From Clostridium_Z sp040797585 (lineage in GTDB: Bacteria; Bacillota; Clostridia; Clostridiales; Clostridiaceae), in NCBI RefSeq assembly GCF_040797585.1, contig NZ_JBFNEO010000005.1, positions 1 through 31,796 of the forward strand: a stretch of DNA of 31,796 bases. The letters run 5' to 3'. The notes under the pieces are model-generated. The model ran no database searches, had not been told where the DNA came from, and saw only the letters and a program-made list of their open reading frames with translations. Made by a program: the position numbers and the translations under genes. Positions 18,301 through 25,636 of this stretch are shown here, piece after piece. How positions within the stretch are numbered: position 1 is the first letter of the stretch; every line of letters starts with the position of its first letter.

Positions 18301-19101
18301 TTCTAAATTCTCTCTAACTATATAAAGGTTTCCTAGAGTTTCTTCTATATTTTCTTTAGCCTTTAAAAGACCTTCCTCATCACATAGATCCCTTATATCC
18401 CCCATGTCCTTAATAAAAGAATTTACCTCATCATCTATGCCTTTTATAAGTATACTTACCCATTTAGAACTAGCCATATTAAAATCATCTTTTAGGTTAA
18501 AATCCTCTGCCTTATCTCTAAGCCATATCTTTGGACTAGGTCCACTCATGGAAAAGCTATATATACTATCTACTAGAGTCTTAATATTTTTATCATCACG
18601 ATTACCAGAAAAAGCATCTATTAGATTAAAAAACTCGTGATCTTTATCTTCTAAATCATACATATCTTCAAATAGCTCTTCTATAATCTCTTGTTTCATA
18701 AGGATTATTTCAGTTTGGTCTGCTATTCTAAAGTTTGGATCTAAATCTATATTATGAAAATTATTTTTTATAACATCAAGACAAAAGGAGTGCATGGTTG
18801 TTATATTAGATTTATTTAATAAGGTTAACTGTCTTTGTAATATCTTTGAAGAAGGATTCTCATCTAATTTTTTAGATATAGCATCTCCTATTCTCTCTCT
18901 CATTTCTGAAGCTGCCGCCTTGGTAAAGGTTACTACTAATAGCTTATCAATATCTACAGGGTTATTTAAATCAGTAATCATTCTTATTATTCTTTCAACT
19001 AAAACAGCAGTTTTTCCGGAACCTGCTGCCGCTGCAACTAAAAGATTACAATTCCTCGTAACTATTGCACTTTCTTGCTCACTAGTCCACTTTGTTTTCA
19101 T
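15328..19101 (-). CDS. addA: ATP-dependent helicase/nuclease subunit A
   Basis: 1257 residues. AddA is the 3'-5' UvrD-like helicase plus nuclease of the AddAB complex, which resects double-strand breaks for RecA loading. Walker A GSGKT is at 27-31 and the Walker B/DExx motif DEYQDSN at 399-405. The C-terminal RecB-type nuclease centre shows D1189 (GVIDCF), D1202 and K1204 (IDYKTD). GGAGAGGAGG precedes the ATG. The start overlaps the 3' end of addB by 20 bases, a coupled operon. The length agrees with other clostridial and bacillus AddA proteins. Confidence 0.97.
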   Translation of the reverse strand: MKTKWTSEQESAIVTRNCNLLVAAAAGSGKTAVLVERIIRMITDLNNPVDIDKLLVVTFTKAAASEMRERIGDAISKKLDENPSSKILQRQLTLLNKSNITTMHSFCLDVIKNNFHNIDLDPNFRIADQTEIILMKQEIIEELFEDMYDLEDKDHEFFNLIDAFSGNRDDKNIKTLVDSIYSFSMSGPSPKIWLRDKAEDFNLKDDFNMASSKWVSILIKGIDDEVNSFIKDMGDIRDLCDEEGLLKAKENIEETLGNLYIVRENLEKSYDDIYISLGNIAFPRLTLKGVEEETKEIITSTRKEVKKRIEKLHKSINFPMEESVEAIKEMYPIMKALVNLIIEFMNRFEASKRKRGLLDFNDIEHLCLRILNEGYETGEFIPSQVALSIREKFDEVLVDEYQDSNNVQETVINLVSRKLSDNPNVFMVGDVKQSIYRFRQAKPELFLNKYNTYSEEEGEKDRKILLYKNFRSREEVVDGVNYVFKKIMSEMVGELEYTDKEALNLGANYKEYNEEEGEVGGELELHIVDLKEENNEELSIEESNSEEEEESLDKIQIEAKLVSSRIKDIMSEDKNFMVYDKGLDGYREVKFKDIVILLRATQNWAEVFTEELAKEGIPCYADASSGYFDTVEIKTIMSLLQIIDNPLQDIPMLSVLRSPIFSFTAEELIDIRIFNRDKYFYESLKDIASDDFEENNFESGYEIEPGLKRKAKGFIEALSKWRDKSFHMPIDEFIWYLYMNTAYYGYVRAMPSGVQRQANLRILFQRAKQYEKTSFKGLFNFINFINKLKKSSGDMGSAKTLGENENVVRIMSIHKSKGLEFPVVFLSGCGKQFNDLDLKGQILYHEELGFGPDYVDYDNKFKFPTIAKEAIKKKIKMENLSEEMRVLYVAFTRAREKLIITGTTKDIIKDCEKWAKAVRGRVNDKVPSTEVFNSKRYLDWIAMALMIHKDGKPLRDYSQLEIDSLGIEELSTWKIYNYNKYDLIVDKVSESVDEDLTEEEFFETKLEKMAYGSEVSRRLNWTYDYIEASRIPANISVSELKRSSILEENEGESYNLYEGNEETPILKPLFLQENKGLSAAERGTAFHGVMQHLNLSKVKTIEEIRTQLTLMIARELLTEEEVKAVNPYKILSFFNSNIGKKVLNIYAENKDLVHRETPFYIEIPSTAVDKSLNKEKYEGEKVRLQGVIDCFIEEKDHIILIDYKTDYLENTVESINKIKDKYKLQLEYYTEALERITGKKVEKRYLYLSFIEKVIEL

Positions 19102-22100
19102 TAATCTTTACCTCCTCTCCTTCTTTAACTTTATTTTCTATAAGCTTCCATAAATCTTCTTTATTCTTCTTTAATACCATATTATATTTATTGTTCTTTA
19201 TTGTAGAATCAAATTGACATATTGACTTAAAATCACAATAGTCACAACAAGAATTAGTATTATTTTTAACTGGATGTATCTGTATATTTCCATCTAACAT
19301 ACTTCCACATAATTCAATTATAGTTTCTCTCACATATTCTCTTAGTATATTGAACTGTTCTTTAGTTGCTACTGAGGAATTATTCTCTGATACTCCATTT
19401 TTTCCTACATAGGCAGGTATTATTAAAGAATATCCACTTATCTCCTTATCCATCTCTATTATTACTTCCGCATTGTTTAAAAGTAACCCATTCATCTTTA
19501 AATTTTTTAATATAGCCTTCTTAATCTCGTCCTTTGATATTTTTCCTTCTGTAGATACTACTGGATCATCTACCCTAAAATAAAGTATAGCTCCTGGTAT
19601 AACATTCTTATTTAAAAGAATTTCCTCATTTTGCAGTATAGCATCTAAATATATAAGAAGTTGAAGCTGAAGGCCATAATAAACTTCTTCTAAGCTAAAC
19701 TTTTTATTTCCTGATTTATAATCTACTATTCTTATATATAATTCATCCTTATGTTCTAGTACATCTACCCTGTCTATTCTTCCCCTTAGGTTAATCTCTT
19801 CTCCATCCTTAAGAGTAAGCTTTATAGGTTTATGCTTTCCTTCGCCAAAAACAATTTCACTATCTAACACATTAAAACTACCTCTTTTAAAGTGTTCTGA
19901 AATTACCGTCACAGACTTTGTTATAAGCTTCTTCATTCTATTAGACATATACTCATATCTAGAGGAGCTTTTTAATATAGATTCATCATCAATTAACCCT
20001 TCTACTAGATTATCTATATTTTCTATGCACCACTTCTCATCTATGTCACTCCATGATAAGTTTTCTTCTTTAACCTTTTTTGAGAACTTATCTAAAACTT
20101 CGTGAACAAAAGAACCAAAGTCTGGATTACCAAATTCATATATCTTTCTATCTCTTGCCTTTAATCCATATTGAACAAAATATGAAAAAGGACATTGAGC
20201 ATACCTTTCTATCTTAGATACATCAAAAGTAAATGGTCTTTTATATAATGTCTTTATTTTATACTTATTAACTTTTTCTACTTGATTATTATAGCTTAGT
20301 CCTTTAAATACCCTTTCTGCTTTATCTCTCCAAATATCCTTTTCTTTGAACCATGAATAAACCTCTGACCATATATTCTTAACTCGTTCATTGTTATCAT
20401 AATAAGTTCTCATAACAGATATGAGTTCATTAAATGTAGGCTCAGGTGATACAATTTTATCTAAAGCTTCCTCCTCCTTAGTTTTAAATAAGTCACTTTC
20501 TTCTAATAATTTTGGAAATAGCTTTTTAAACCTAGAAATTAAAACAGAAGGTCTTAAAGCTCCTCCCTCCATATCTGATAAAGGATAAGTTATAGCCATA
20601 TAATTACTTGCCATAGTTATTGCATTGTATATTAAAAAATTTTCTTCAAAGGCCTTTGTCCTAGTATCTGAAGCTATTACAACTCCTAACTCCTTAAGCA
20701 TGGATCTATCATCATCTGATAGTATTCCTTCCTCATTAGATACCCTCGGAAAAATACCATCATTAACTCCTATTATATAAACAGCCTTTAAATCATAACT
20801 TTTAATTCTAGCTAAATCTCCAACTATTACCTCATCTAAAGCCACTGGAATAAGTCCTATCTCTTGTCTTTCTAATCCTATATTTATAATATCTATAAAG
20901 TTATCTAAATCTACTTTTTCCTCTCCCATTATTTCAACCATTTGGTCTAATACCTTAAGTACTACCTCTATTACTTTGTCATATTCCTTAGCCTTTTCAT
21001 TATCACCATTTTCTTTAAATACTTCTACAAAGCTTTGCACCTTACTTATAGCCTTTATTTCAACTAAAAATTCATATATATAAGTACATAACTCTCTTAC
21101 AGTACATTTGTTAGACATTTTTTCGTATAATTTATTTAAAGGATATATTATAATATCCTTTATTTCATTTATAGGATTTAATACATCTCTTTTATATTCC
21201 TCTGGATTCTTAGCTGACTTAAGACCATAGGTCCAAAACTCTTGCCACTTCTTTCCCTTTATCCCATAAGCCAATACAAAGTTCTCAAGAATGTCTATAT
21301 GCTCCCTATCTATGTCTAATATTCCTGTCTTTAAATACCTAAATATACTTTCATAAGACCAATTTCTATTTTTTATATCAAATATAGATAATATTAATAC
21401 AATAAGTGGATTATCAGTAAGTTCTCTCTTTTTATCCAAGAAATAAGGTACATTATAGTCATTAAATATAACTGATACTATTTTTTCATAACAATCTAAG
21501 TCCCTGCATACAACAGCTATATCCTTATATCTATAACCTTTATCCCGAACTAAAGTTGTTATATCTCTAGCAACCCAGTCTATTTCCTCATAGGGATTTA
21601 ATGCCTTATACATTCTTAGATTCATAACTGGATTTTTATATAAACTATAGGGAAACTTAAAGAAATTTTTCTCTACATGAAAAAGCTCATTAGCATTTAT
21701 AAACCTATAACAACTTTCCCTATTTAAATCTATATCATTATCAAGGGCTATATTATTATTCATAGCTATTTGAAGTAGCTTATTCTCTGTGACCTTTACT
21801 AAAGAAAATATATCTTCACTCTCCATTGCCTGAGAATAATTATGTCCATTAGAGCATAAAGTTATATTAACTCTTTTAGCTTTTTTCATAAGCTTTTCTA
21901 TAATGTTATATTGCTGAGGTGTAAAGGTTGAAAACTCATCTATCCATATTTCAGCATCATCTAATAATTTAAACTCATCCATTTTCTCATAGGCCATGGT
22001 TAACTCATCTTCACTATCTATATAACTCTCATGTAGCTTATTTTCAAATATATTATATATGTTATATATGTCTTTAAGCTTTCCTTTAAGTTCGTCATTA

Positions 22101-22540
22101 CCTATATTGCTTAATGTTTCATTTATCATTTCCGGGGTAATATTATATCTCTTAAACTCAGTTATTATATCTATAAGTACATCTGTAAATCCTTGTTTAG
22201 AGCTAGCTCTTCTAAAGACCTCTAACTCTTTTTTAACCTTACCTAAAACGCTATACATTAACATGGATTTACCAGCATCATTTAACCTTCTATGAGTTAT
22301 CCCACCTACCGTATTAAATATCTTATGACACAATCTCTTAAAACTTAAAACTTCTGACTTAAAAACTCCTCTATCTCCAGTATGCTTAAGAAGTCTCCTC
22401 TCAGACTCAAAAGAAAATTGTTCTGGTACTATAAGTATTAATTTATTGGATGCCCCTTTATCTATTTCTTCTTTTATATTATTAAGACAAAAGTGACTCT
22501 TTCCCGTTCCACTTCTTCCATATATAAATCTTAAACTCAT
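19082..22540 (-). CDS. addB: ATP-dependent helicase/nuclease subunit B
   Basis: 1152 residues from the ATG at 22540, which has GAGGTGA seven bases upstream. An in-frame GTG at 22552 is part of that ribosome binding site and is not the start. AddB is the partner of AddA. Walker A GRSGTGKS is at 8-15. The nuclease domain shows D923 (GRIDRVD) and D940/K942 (VDYKSG). An iron-sulfur cluster site is formed by C783 (QCPFSYF) together with C1099, C1102 and C1108 (CDYCDFKSIC), the spacing known from B. subtilis AddB. It is first in the addBA operon. Confidence 0.95.
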   Translation of the reverse strand: MSLRFIYGRSGTGKSHFCLNNIKEEIDKGASNKLILIVPEQFSFESERRLLKHTGDRGVFKSEVLSFKRLCHKIFNTVGGITHRRLNDAGKSMLMYSVLGKVKKELEVFRRASSKQGFTDVLIDIITEFKRYNITPEMINETLSNIGNDELKGKLKDIYNIYNIFENKLHESYIDSEDELTMAYEKMDEFKLLDDAEIWIDEFSTFTPQQYNIIEKLMKKAKRVNITLCSNGHNYSQAMESEDIFSLVKVTENKLLQIAMNNNIALDNDIDLNRESCYRFINANELFHVEKNFFKFPYSLYKNPVMNLRMYKALNPYEEIDWVARDITTLVRDKGYRYKDIAVVCRDLDCYEKIVSVIFNDYNVPYFLDKKRELTDNPLIVLILSIFDIKNRNWSYESIFRYLKTGILDIDREHIDILENFVLAYGIKGKKWQEFWTYGLKSAKNPEEYKRDVLNPINEIKDIIIYPLNKLYEKMSNKCTVRELCTYIYEFLVEIKAISKVQSFVEVFKENGDNEKAKEYDKVIEVVLKVLDQMVEIMGEEKVDLDNFIDIINIGLERQEIGLIPVALDEVIVGDLARIKSYDLKAVYIIGVNDGIFPRVSNEEGILSDDDRSMLKELGVVIASDTRTKAFEENFLIYNAITMASNYMAITYPLSDMEGGALRPSVLISRFKKLFPKLLEESDLFKTKEEEALDKIVSPEPTFNELISVMRTYYDNNERVKNIWSEVYSWFKEKDIWRDKAERVFKGLSYNNQVEKVNKYKIKTLYKRPFTFDVSKIERYAQCPFSYFVQYGLKARDRKIYEFGNPDFGSFVHEVLDKFSKKVKEENLSWSDIDEKWCIENIDNLVEGLIDDESILKSSSRYEYMSNRMKKLITKSVTVISEHFKRGSFNVLDSEIVFGEGKHKPIKLTLKDGEEINLRGRIDRVDVLEHKDELYIRIVDYKSGNKKFSLEEVYYGLQLQLLIYLDAILQNEEILLNKNVIPGAILYFRVDDPVVSTEGKISKDEIKKAILKNLKMNGLLLNNAEVIIEMDKEISGYSLIIPAYVGKNGVSENNSSVATKEQFNILREYVRETIIELCGSMLDGNIQIHPVKNNTNSCCDYCDFKSICQFDSTIKNNKYNMVLKKNKEDLWKLIENKVKEGEEVKINENKVD

Positions 22541-22703
22541 AAATTTTATCACCTCATAAAATTACTATTATAAATTTAAGTTACTATCCCTACTTAGGAT
22601 CCTATAAAGTTTCAATATAAACTTCCTAATTGAATCCTTAGCTTATATTTATGATTTCTATTGCTTTAAAGCCATATTCGCCTTAAGAATAGATATAGTA
22701 ACC

Positions 22704-23246
22704 CTATAAAGATATTTTAACTCCTTGTAATTCAAAGTACTCTTCTTTGATTATACCCATTATTATTACATCACTATATGCTCCTGCAGAAAAATATCTT
22801 TTTCTTTTTCGCCCTTCTTCTTTGAATCCACAGTTCTTATAACACTTTATAGCTCTTTCATTAAATTCAACTACTTCAAGTTCAGCCCTATGAGCTGCCT
22901 TACTTAAAAATAAATATTTTAACAAGGTTTTCATGGCATCAGTTCCATATGCTCTGCCCCAGAAGTTCTTTCCTAAGGTAATGCCTAAAGTATAGGTCCC
23001 CGTTAAATCCCCTGATTCTTCATAAGTAATATAACCTATAAGTACATTCTTTTCATTGATTATTGACAAATACTTTTTAGATCCTGCCACAAACTTTGAA
23101 AAATTCTCAAGTAAAAAATCTTTAGAAGGTAAAAGTAAGGATGTTGCATCATATTTTCTCACTTCCTCATCACACCATATATCATAAAATACATGTATAT
23201 CTCTTCTTTCTATAGATTTTAATAAAATTTTATCTCCTTTTAGCAT
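22704..23246 (-). CDS. GNAT N-acetyltransferase, RimJ/RimL type (paralog 1)
   Basis: 180 residues, one GNAT domain. The acetyl-CoA pyrophosphate loop is WGRAYGTDA at 96-104 and the motif B region is NERAIKCYKNCGF at 129-141. RimJ/RimL-type members acetylate protein N-termini, amino-acyl compounds or antibiotics; the substrate here is unknown. GGAGGG lies eight bases before the ATG. The leader contains a terminator-like hairpin (23291-23351) about 45 bases upstream of the start. A second gene of the same length and family lies on the far side of the first tRNA pair. Confidence 0.88.
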   Translation of the reverse strand: MLKGDKILLKSIERRDIHVFYDIWCDEEVRKYDATSLLLPSKDFLLENFSKFVAGSKKYLSIINEKNVLIGYITYEESGDLTGTYTLGITLGKNFWGRAYGTDAMKTLLKYLFLSKAAHRAELEVVEFNERAIKCYKNCGFKEEGRKRKRYFSAGAYSDVIIMGIIKEEYFELQGVKISL

Positions 23247-23290
23247 TACAATCCCTCCTAAACTATTTATCTTATTTATGTAGTTTTATA

Positions 23291-23351
23291 AAAAAAAAGC
23301 TTCTAAGTTAATTATATTACTTTTTTAATATAATTACTCAAATAAGCTTTT
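23291..23351 (-). terminator. Terminator or attenuator hairpin upstream of GNAT paralog 1
   Basis: A two-part stem: AAAAGCTT (23295-23302) with AAGCTTTT (23344-23351), and AATTATATTA (23310-23319) with TAATATAATT (23326-23335). On the minus strand the stem is followed by eight T. No gene needing it lies just upstream, because the tRNA pair already has its own terminator at 23558-23583. Control of the downstream GNAT gene is therefore plausible. Confidence 0.65.
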
Positions 23352-23442
23352 ATTATATATAGTTAAATATGTTATAGGTTTCATACCTTAATGAGTAACT
23401 TATCCATAAAATTTTTTCTTGATTAATCAGCGTTTAGAGTTA

Positions 23443-23470
23443 TGTATAAGTTATAGTTTTATCCTGTGAA
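23443..23470 (-). promoter_or_regulatory. Candidate promoter for the GNAT paralog 1 leader
   Basis: On the minus strand TTCACA (23470-23465) and TATACA (23448-23443) are separated by 16 bases. The transcript would have a leader of about 190 bases containing the hairpin 23291-23351. Confidence 0.4.
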
Positions 23471-23557
23471 CACTATACATTCAGATATAAGTCAAAATTT
23501 AAGCTAAAATTTATAAAATCAGTTATTACATAGAATATATATTCTTATATAATAAAA

Positions 23558-23583
23558 AAGCACCTAACTTTTGTTAGATGCTT
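23558..23583 (-). terminator. Terminator of tRNA-Ser pair 1
   Basis: On the minus strand the stem AAGCATCTAAC/GTTAGGTGCTT with loop AAAA is followed by TTTATT, directly after the tRNA CCA end. Confidence 0.9.
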
Positions 23584-23584
23584 C

Positions 23585-23675
23585 TGGCGGAGAACGAGGG
23601 ATTTGAACCCTCGCGCCGGTTTCCCGACCTACGCCCTTAGCAGGGGCGCCTCTTCGGCCACTTGAGTAGTTCTCC
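23585..23675 (-). tRNA. tRNA-Ser (anticodon GCU), copy 1
   Basis: 91 bases including an encoded CCA. The acceptor stem pairs GGAGAAC with GTTCTCC. The anticodon arm is CGCCC-CTGCTAA-GGGCG, giving anticodon GCU, which reads AGC/AGU. The long variable arm (TAGGTCGGGAAACCGGCG region) is typical of serine tRNA, and the T arm is GAGGG-TTCAAAT-CCCTC. Identical in sequence to 25054-25144. Confidence 0.98.
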
Positions 23676-23685
23676 ATAAAAAAAA

Positions 23686-23776
23686 TGGCGGAGAGAGTGG
23701 GATTCGAACCCACGGTGCACTCACATGCACGCCGGTTTTCAAGACCGGTGCCTTAAACCAACTCGACCATCTCTCC
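23686..23776 (-). tRNA. tRNA-Ser (anticodon UGA), copy 1
   Basis: 91 bases including CCA. The acceptor stem pairs GGAGAGA with TCTCTCC. The anticodon arm is CCGGT-CTTGAAA-ACCGG, giving anticodon UGA for UCA and related codons. It has a long variable arm (GTGCATGTGAGTGCAC) and T arm GTGGG-TTCGAAT-CCCAC. It lies ten bases upstream of the GCU tRNA, in one transcript with it. Confidence 0.98.
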
Positions 23777-23789
23777 GTTTACAAAAATT

Positions 23790-23818
23790 ATTATAACAAT
23801 TACCAGCTACTATGTCAA
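23790..23818 (-). promoter_or_regulatory. Consensus sigma-A promoter of tRNA-Ser pair 1
   Basis: On the minus strand a perfect TTGACA (23818-23813), a 17-base spacer and a perfect TATAAT (23795-23790). The tRNA-Ser(UGA) 5' end is 13 bases past the -10. Confidence 0.93.
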
Positions 23819-23850
23819 CCATTTATTTTTTAATATTCTAAATAATATAT

Positions 23851-24393
23851 TTATGACTCTTCTTTTTCCCACTGATTTTTAAAAATAGCCATTATTATTG
23901 AATCATAATATTGACCATCTTTAAATATCTCTTCTTTTAATATACCCTCTACCTTAAATCCACACTTTTCATAACACCTTTGAGCTCTTTCATTAAAAGA
24001 GAAGGTTACTAGCTTTATCTTATTTATATTCATATTACTAAATATAAATTTTATTAAGGTATTCATAGCATCTGTTCCATAACCTCTTCCCCAATAATCT
24101 TTATCTCCAATCATTATACCAACAGTAGCTACTCTTGTAAGCCAATTTACTTTATCTACTCCACAACCACCTATATATTTCCCACTTTCTAGGTCTTCTA
24201 TAGCAAAACTGTAAGTTCCCTCTTTATTTTTTCCCTGACCTTCTATCCATTCCTTTTCTTCCTTATAAGTCATAGGAAATGGTACATCCGGAGATAAATA
24301 TCTAATAAGTTCTGCATCATTGACATATTCATATGCCTTTTCAATATCATCACTTTTATATGCTCTTAATAAAACTTTTTCTCCAATATACAT
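23851..24393 (-). CDS. GNAT N-acetyltransferase, RimJ/RimL type (paralog 2)
   Basis: 180 residues from the ATG at 24393, which has GGGGGGAG seven bases upstream. The frame is open to 24477, but that stretch holds a likely promoter (TTGCTC at 24450-24445, 17-base spacer, TAATAT at 24427-24422), so the longer start is unlikely. The acetyl-CoA loop is WGRGYGTDA at 101-109, with NERAQRCYEKCGF at 134-146. It has the same length and layout as the gene at 22704-23246 but is clearly diverged from it. The substrate is unknown. It is flanked by tRNA-Ser pair 1 downstream and the ASCH gene upstream. Confidence 0.88.
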   Translation of the reverse strand: MYIGEKVLLRAYKSDDIEKAYEYVNDAELIRYLSPDVPFPMTYKEEKEWIEGQGKNKEGTYSFAIEDLESGKYIGGCGVDKVNWLTRVATVGIMIGDKDYWGRGYGTDAMNTLIKFIFSNMNINKIKLVTFSFNERAQRCYEKCGFKVEGILKEEIFKDGQYYDSIIMAIFKNQWEKEES

Positions 24394-24508
24394 ATTAACT
24401 CCCCCCAATTTAATTTTATATATATTACCATATATTGTTATAAGGAGCAATAAGTATTTTAATTTTATATATAGCATTCTTTATACTAATCTAAATGCTG
24501 AATTACTT

Positions 24509-24949
24509 TTATTTGAAAACCACTTTAAATGTTTCGCAAACCACTAACATATTTGGTTGAAAATCTAAGTTATATGGTGCTAAATGCTCCTTGAAAAATT
24601 TCTCATGTGCATTCCACCAAAATTCATAGTCACCTTCGCCTTCAGATAATGCAAATTCTTCACTCACTTCATTCATAGGCAGTACTTCAACTTTTTCAAT
24701 TTGTATTATTGCTACAGGTGTGTCATTTGAATTTAATACAATATAAAATTGCCCTTTTTGTGGTAAAGGTTCTTTTTCCATTTCATAAAATACATATCCA
24801 GATGTTGTTGCTGTTTTCTTACCTTTAACTACAAGATCGGATAACCACTCTGCGTCTGATCCAAATTGGAACGCATCTACATAATTACTGTTTTTTAAAT
24901 TATTTTCTTCGCAAAACTTCTTCCAAAACTCTTCAACTATTAAATTCAT
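24509..24949 (-). CDS. ASCH-domain protein (YhfF-like)
   Basis: 146 residues. The order FWKKFCEEN, then DAFQFGSDAEWLSDLVVKGKKTATTS, then a VAIIQIEKVEVLPMNEV strand and a final MLVVCETFKVVF strand matches the ASCH domain of the YhfF group. The ASCH fold is related to PUA and is thought to bind RNA; some members act on modified nucleosides, but this group is not characterised. AAGGGGG lies eleven bases before the ATG, a slightly long spacing. It stands between the two tRNA-Ser pairs, which fits an RNA-linked role only as inference. Confidence 0.85.
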   Translation of the reverse strand: MNLIVEEFWKKFCEENNLKNSNYVDAFQFGSDAEWLSDLVVKGKKTATTSGYVFYEMEKEPLPQKGQFYIVLNSNDTPVAIIQIEKVEVLPMNEVSEEFALSEGEGDYEFWWNAHEKFFKEHLAPYNLDFQPNMLVVCETFKVVFK

Positions 24950-25025
24950 TTTTACTAGTCCCCCTTACTAATTACTTTTCAAATATCAATGGTCTTAATT
25001 AACATATTCTTTATAAAAAAACAAA

Positions 25026-25053
25026 AAAGCACCTAACAAAAGTTAGATGCTTT
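25026..25053 (-). terminator. Terminator of tRNA-Ser pair 2
   Basis: The same stem as at 23558-23583, but on the minus strand the loop is TTTT instead of AAAA. It is followed by a long T-rich tail (TTTTTTGTTTTTTT). Confidence 0.9.
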
Positions 25054-25144
25054 TGGCGGAGAACGAGGGATTTGAACCCTCGCGCCGGTTTCCCGACCTA
25101 CGCCCTTAGCAGGGGCGCCTCTTCGGCCACTTGAGTAGTTCTCC
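25054..25144 (-). tRNA. tRNA-Ser (anticodon GCU), copy 2
   Basis: Identical over all 91 bases to the copy at 23585-23675, offset by 1469 bases. Encoded CCA and anticodon GCU as in copy 1. Confidence 0.98.
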
Positions 25145-25154
25145 ATAAAAAAAA

Positions 25155-25245
25155 TGGCGGAGAGAGTGGGATTCGAACCCACGGTGCACTCACATGCACG
25201 CCGGTTTTCAAGACCGGTGCCTTAAACCAACTCGACCATCTCTCC
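25155..25245 (-). tRNA. tRNA-Ser (anticodon UGA), copy 2
   Basis: Identical over all 91 bases to the copy at 23686-23776, with the same ten-base spacer to the GCU tRNA. Identity between the two clusters stops exactly at the 5' end of this tRNA. Confidence 0.98.
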
Positions 25246-25263
25246 ATGCCTTTAACATATATA

Positions 25264-25292
25264 ATTATATCAATACTATTATATTGTGTCAA
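25264..25292 (-). promoter_or_regulatory. Consensus sigma-A promoter of tRNA-Ser pair 2
   Basis: On the minus strand a perfect TTGACA (25292-25287), a 17-base spacer and a perfect TATAAT (25269-25264). The spacer sequence differs completely from that of pair 1. Confidence 0.93.
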
Positions 25293-25585
25293 CTATTTTT
25301 TAATGTTTTTATTTATTAGCTTAACTAATTATGCTAATTACATTAGCATCTTTAAGTTATTAGCTTTTAGATATTGAATTTTTGTACTGTATAACCTTAA
25401 ATTACTATAGGGTTTTTAGCCTAAATCTTAACTTATACTTATGATTTTTATTTTGCTTCATTATTTTTTTAAGCTATACATAGCTTTAAAATTAACTTGG
25501 TAATTCCATAAATTAATTTAATATAAAATTGAGGAAGGATTTTATATTTTAATATCTATAACTTACTAAAGTTTCTATATATTTA
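25293..25585. other. Non-coding spacer between tRNA-Ser pair 2 and serS
   Basis: AT-rich, with no reading frame or RNA gene that I can support. The hairpin at 25586-25623 bounds it on the serS side. Confidence 0.5.
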
Positions 25586-25623
25586 TAACTATGACATAGA
25601 AGATAACCTCTATATCATAGTTA
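25586..25623 (-). terminator. Hairpin downstream of serS
   Basis: TAACTATGACATAGA pairs with TCTATATCATAGTTA over 15 positions with one wobble, 14 bases after the serS stop. The U-tract is poor (TTATAAATAT), so terminator strength is uncertain. Confidence 0.6.
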
Positions 25624-25636
25624 ATTTAAATATCTT

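Larger units (their letters stand above)
23247..23557 (-). other. Leader region of GNAT paralog 1
   Basis: Non-coding, apart from a possible nine-codon reading frame (23407-23381, MDKLLIKV) with no strong ribosome binding site. A candidate promoter and a terminator-type hairpin are listed separately. A short palindrome, AGAATATATATTCT, is at 23533-23546. Confidence 0.4.

Noticed and set aside
22541..22552. GTG start of addB four codons upstream
   Set aside because: The GTG is part of the GAGGTGA ribosome binding site of the ATG at 22540.
24394..24477. 28-codon N-terminal extension of GNAT paralog 2
   Set aside because: The extension is not GNAT-like, overlaps a plausible promoter, and the strong GGGGGGAG site serves the ATG at 24393.
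25098..25292. 64-codon minus-strand frame across the second tRNA-Ser pair
   Set aside because: It runs through two perfect tRNA genes and their promoter, with no ribosome binding site; it is a by-product of tRNA sequence.
22636..25460. Similarity of about 30 bases between 22636-22670 and 25428-25460 (CTTATA.TTATGATTT.TATT core)
   Set aside because: AT-rich, short, with no flanking extension; chance similarity cannot be excluded and no boundary is visible.
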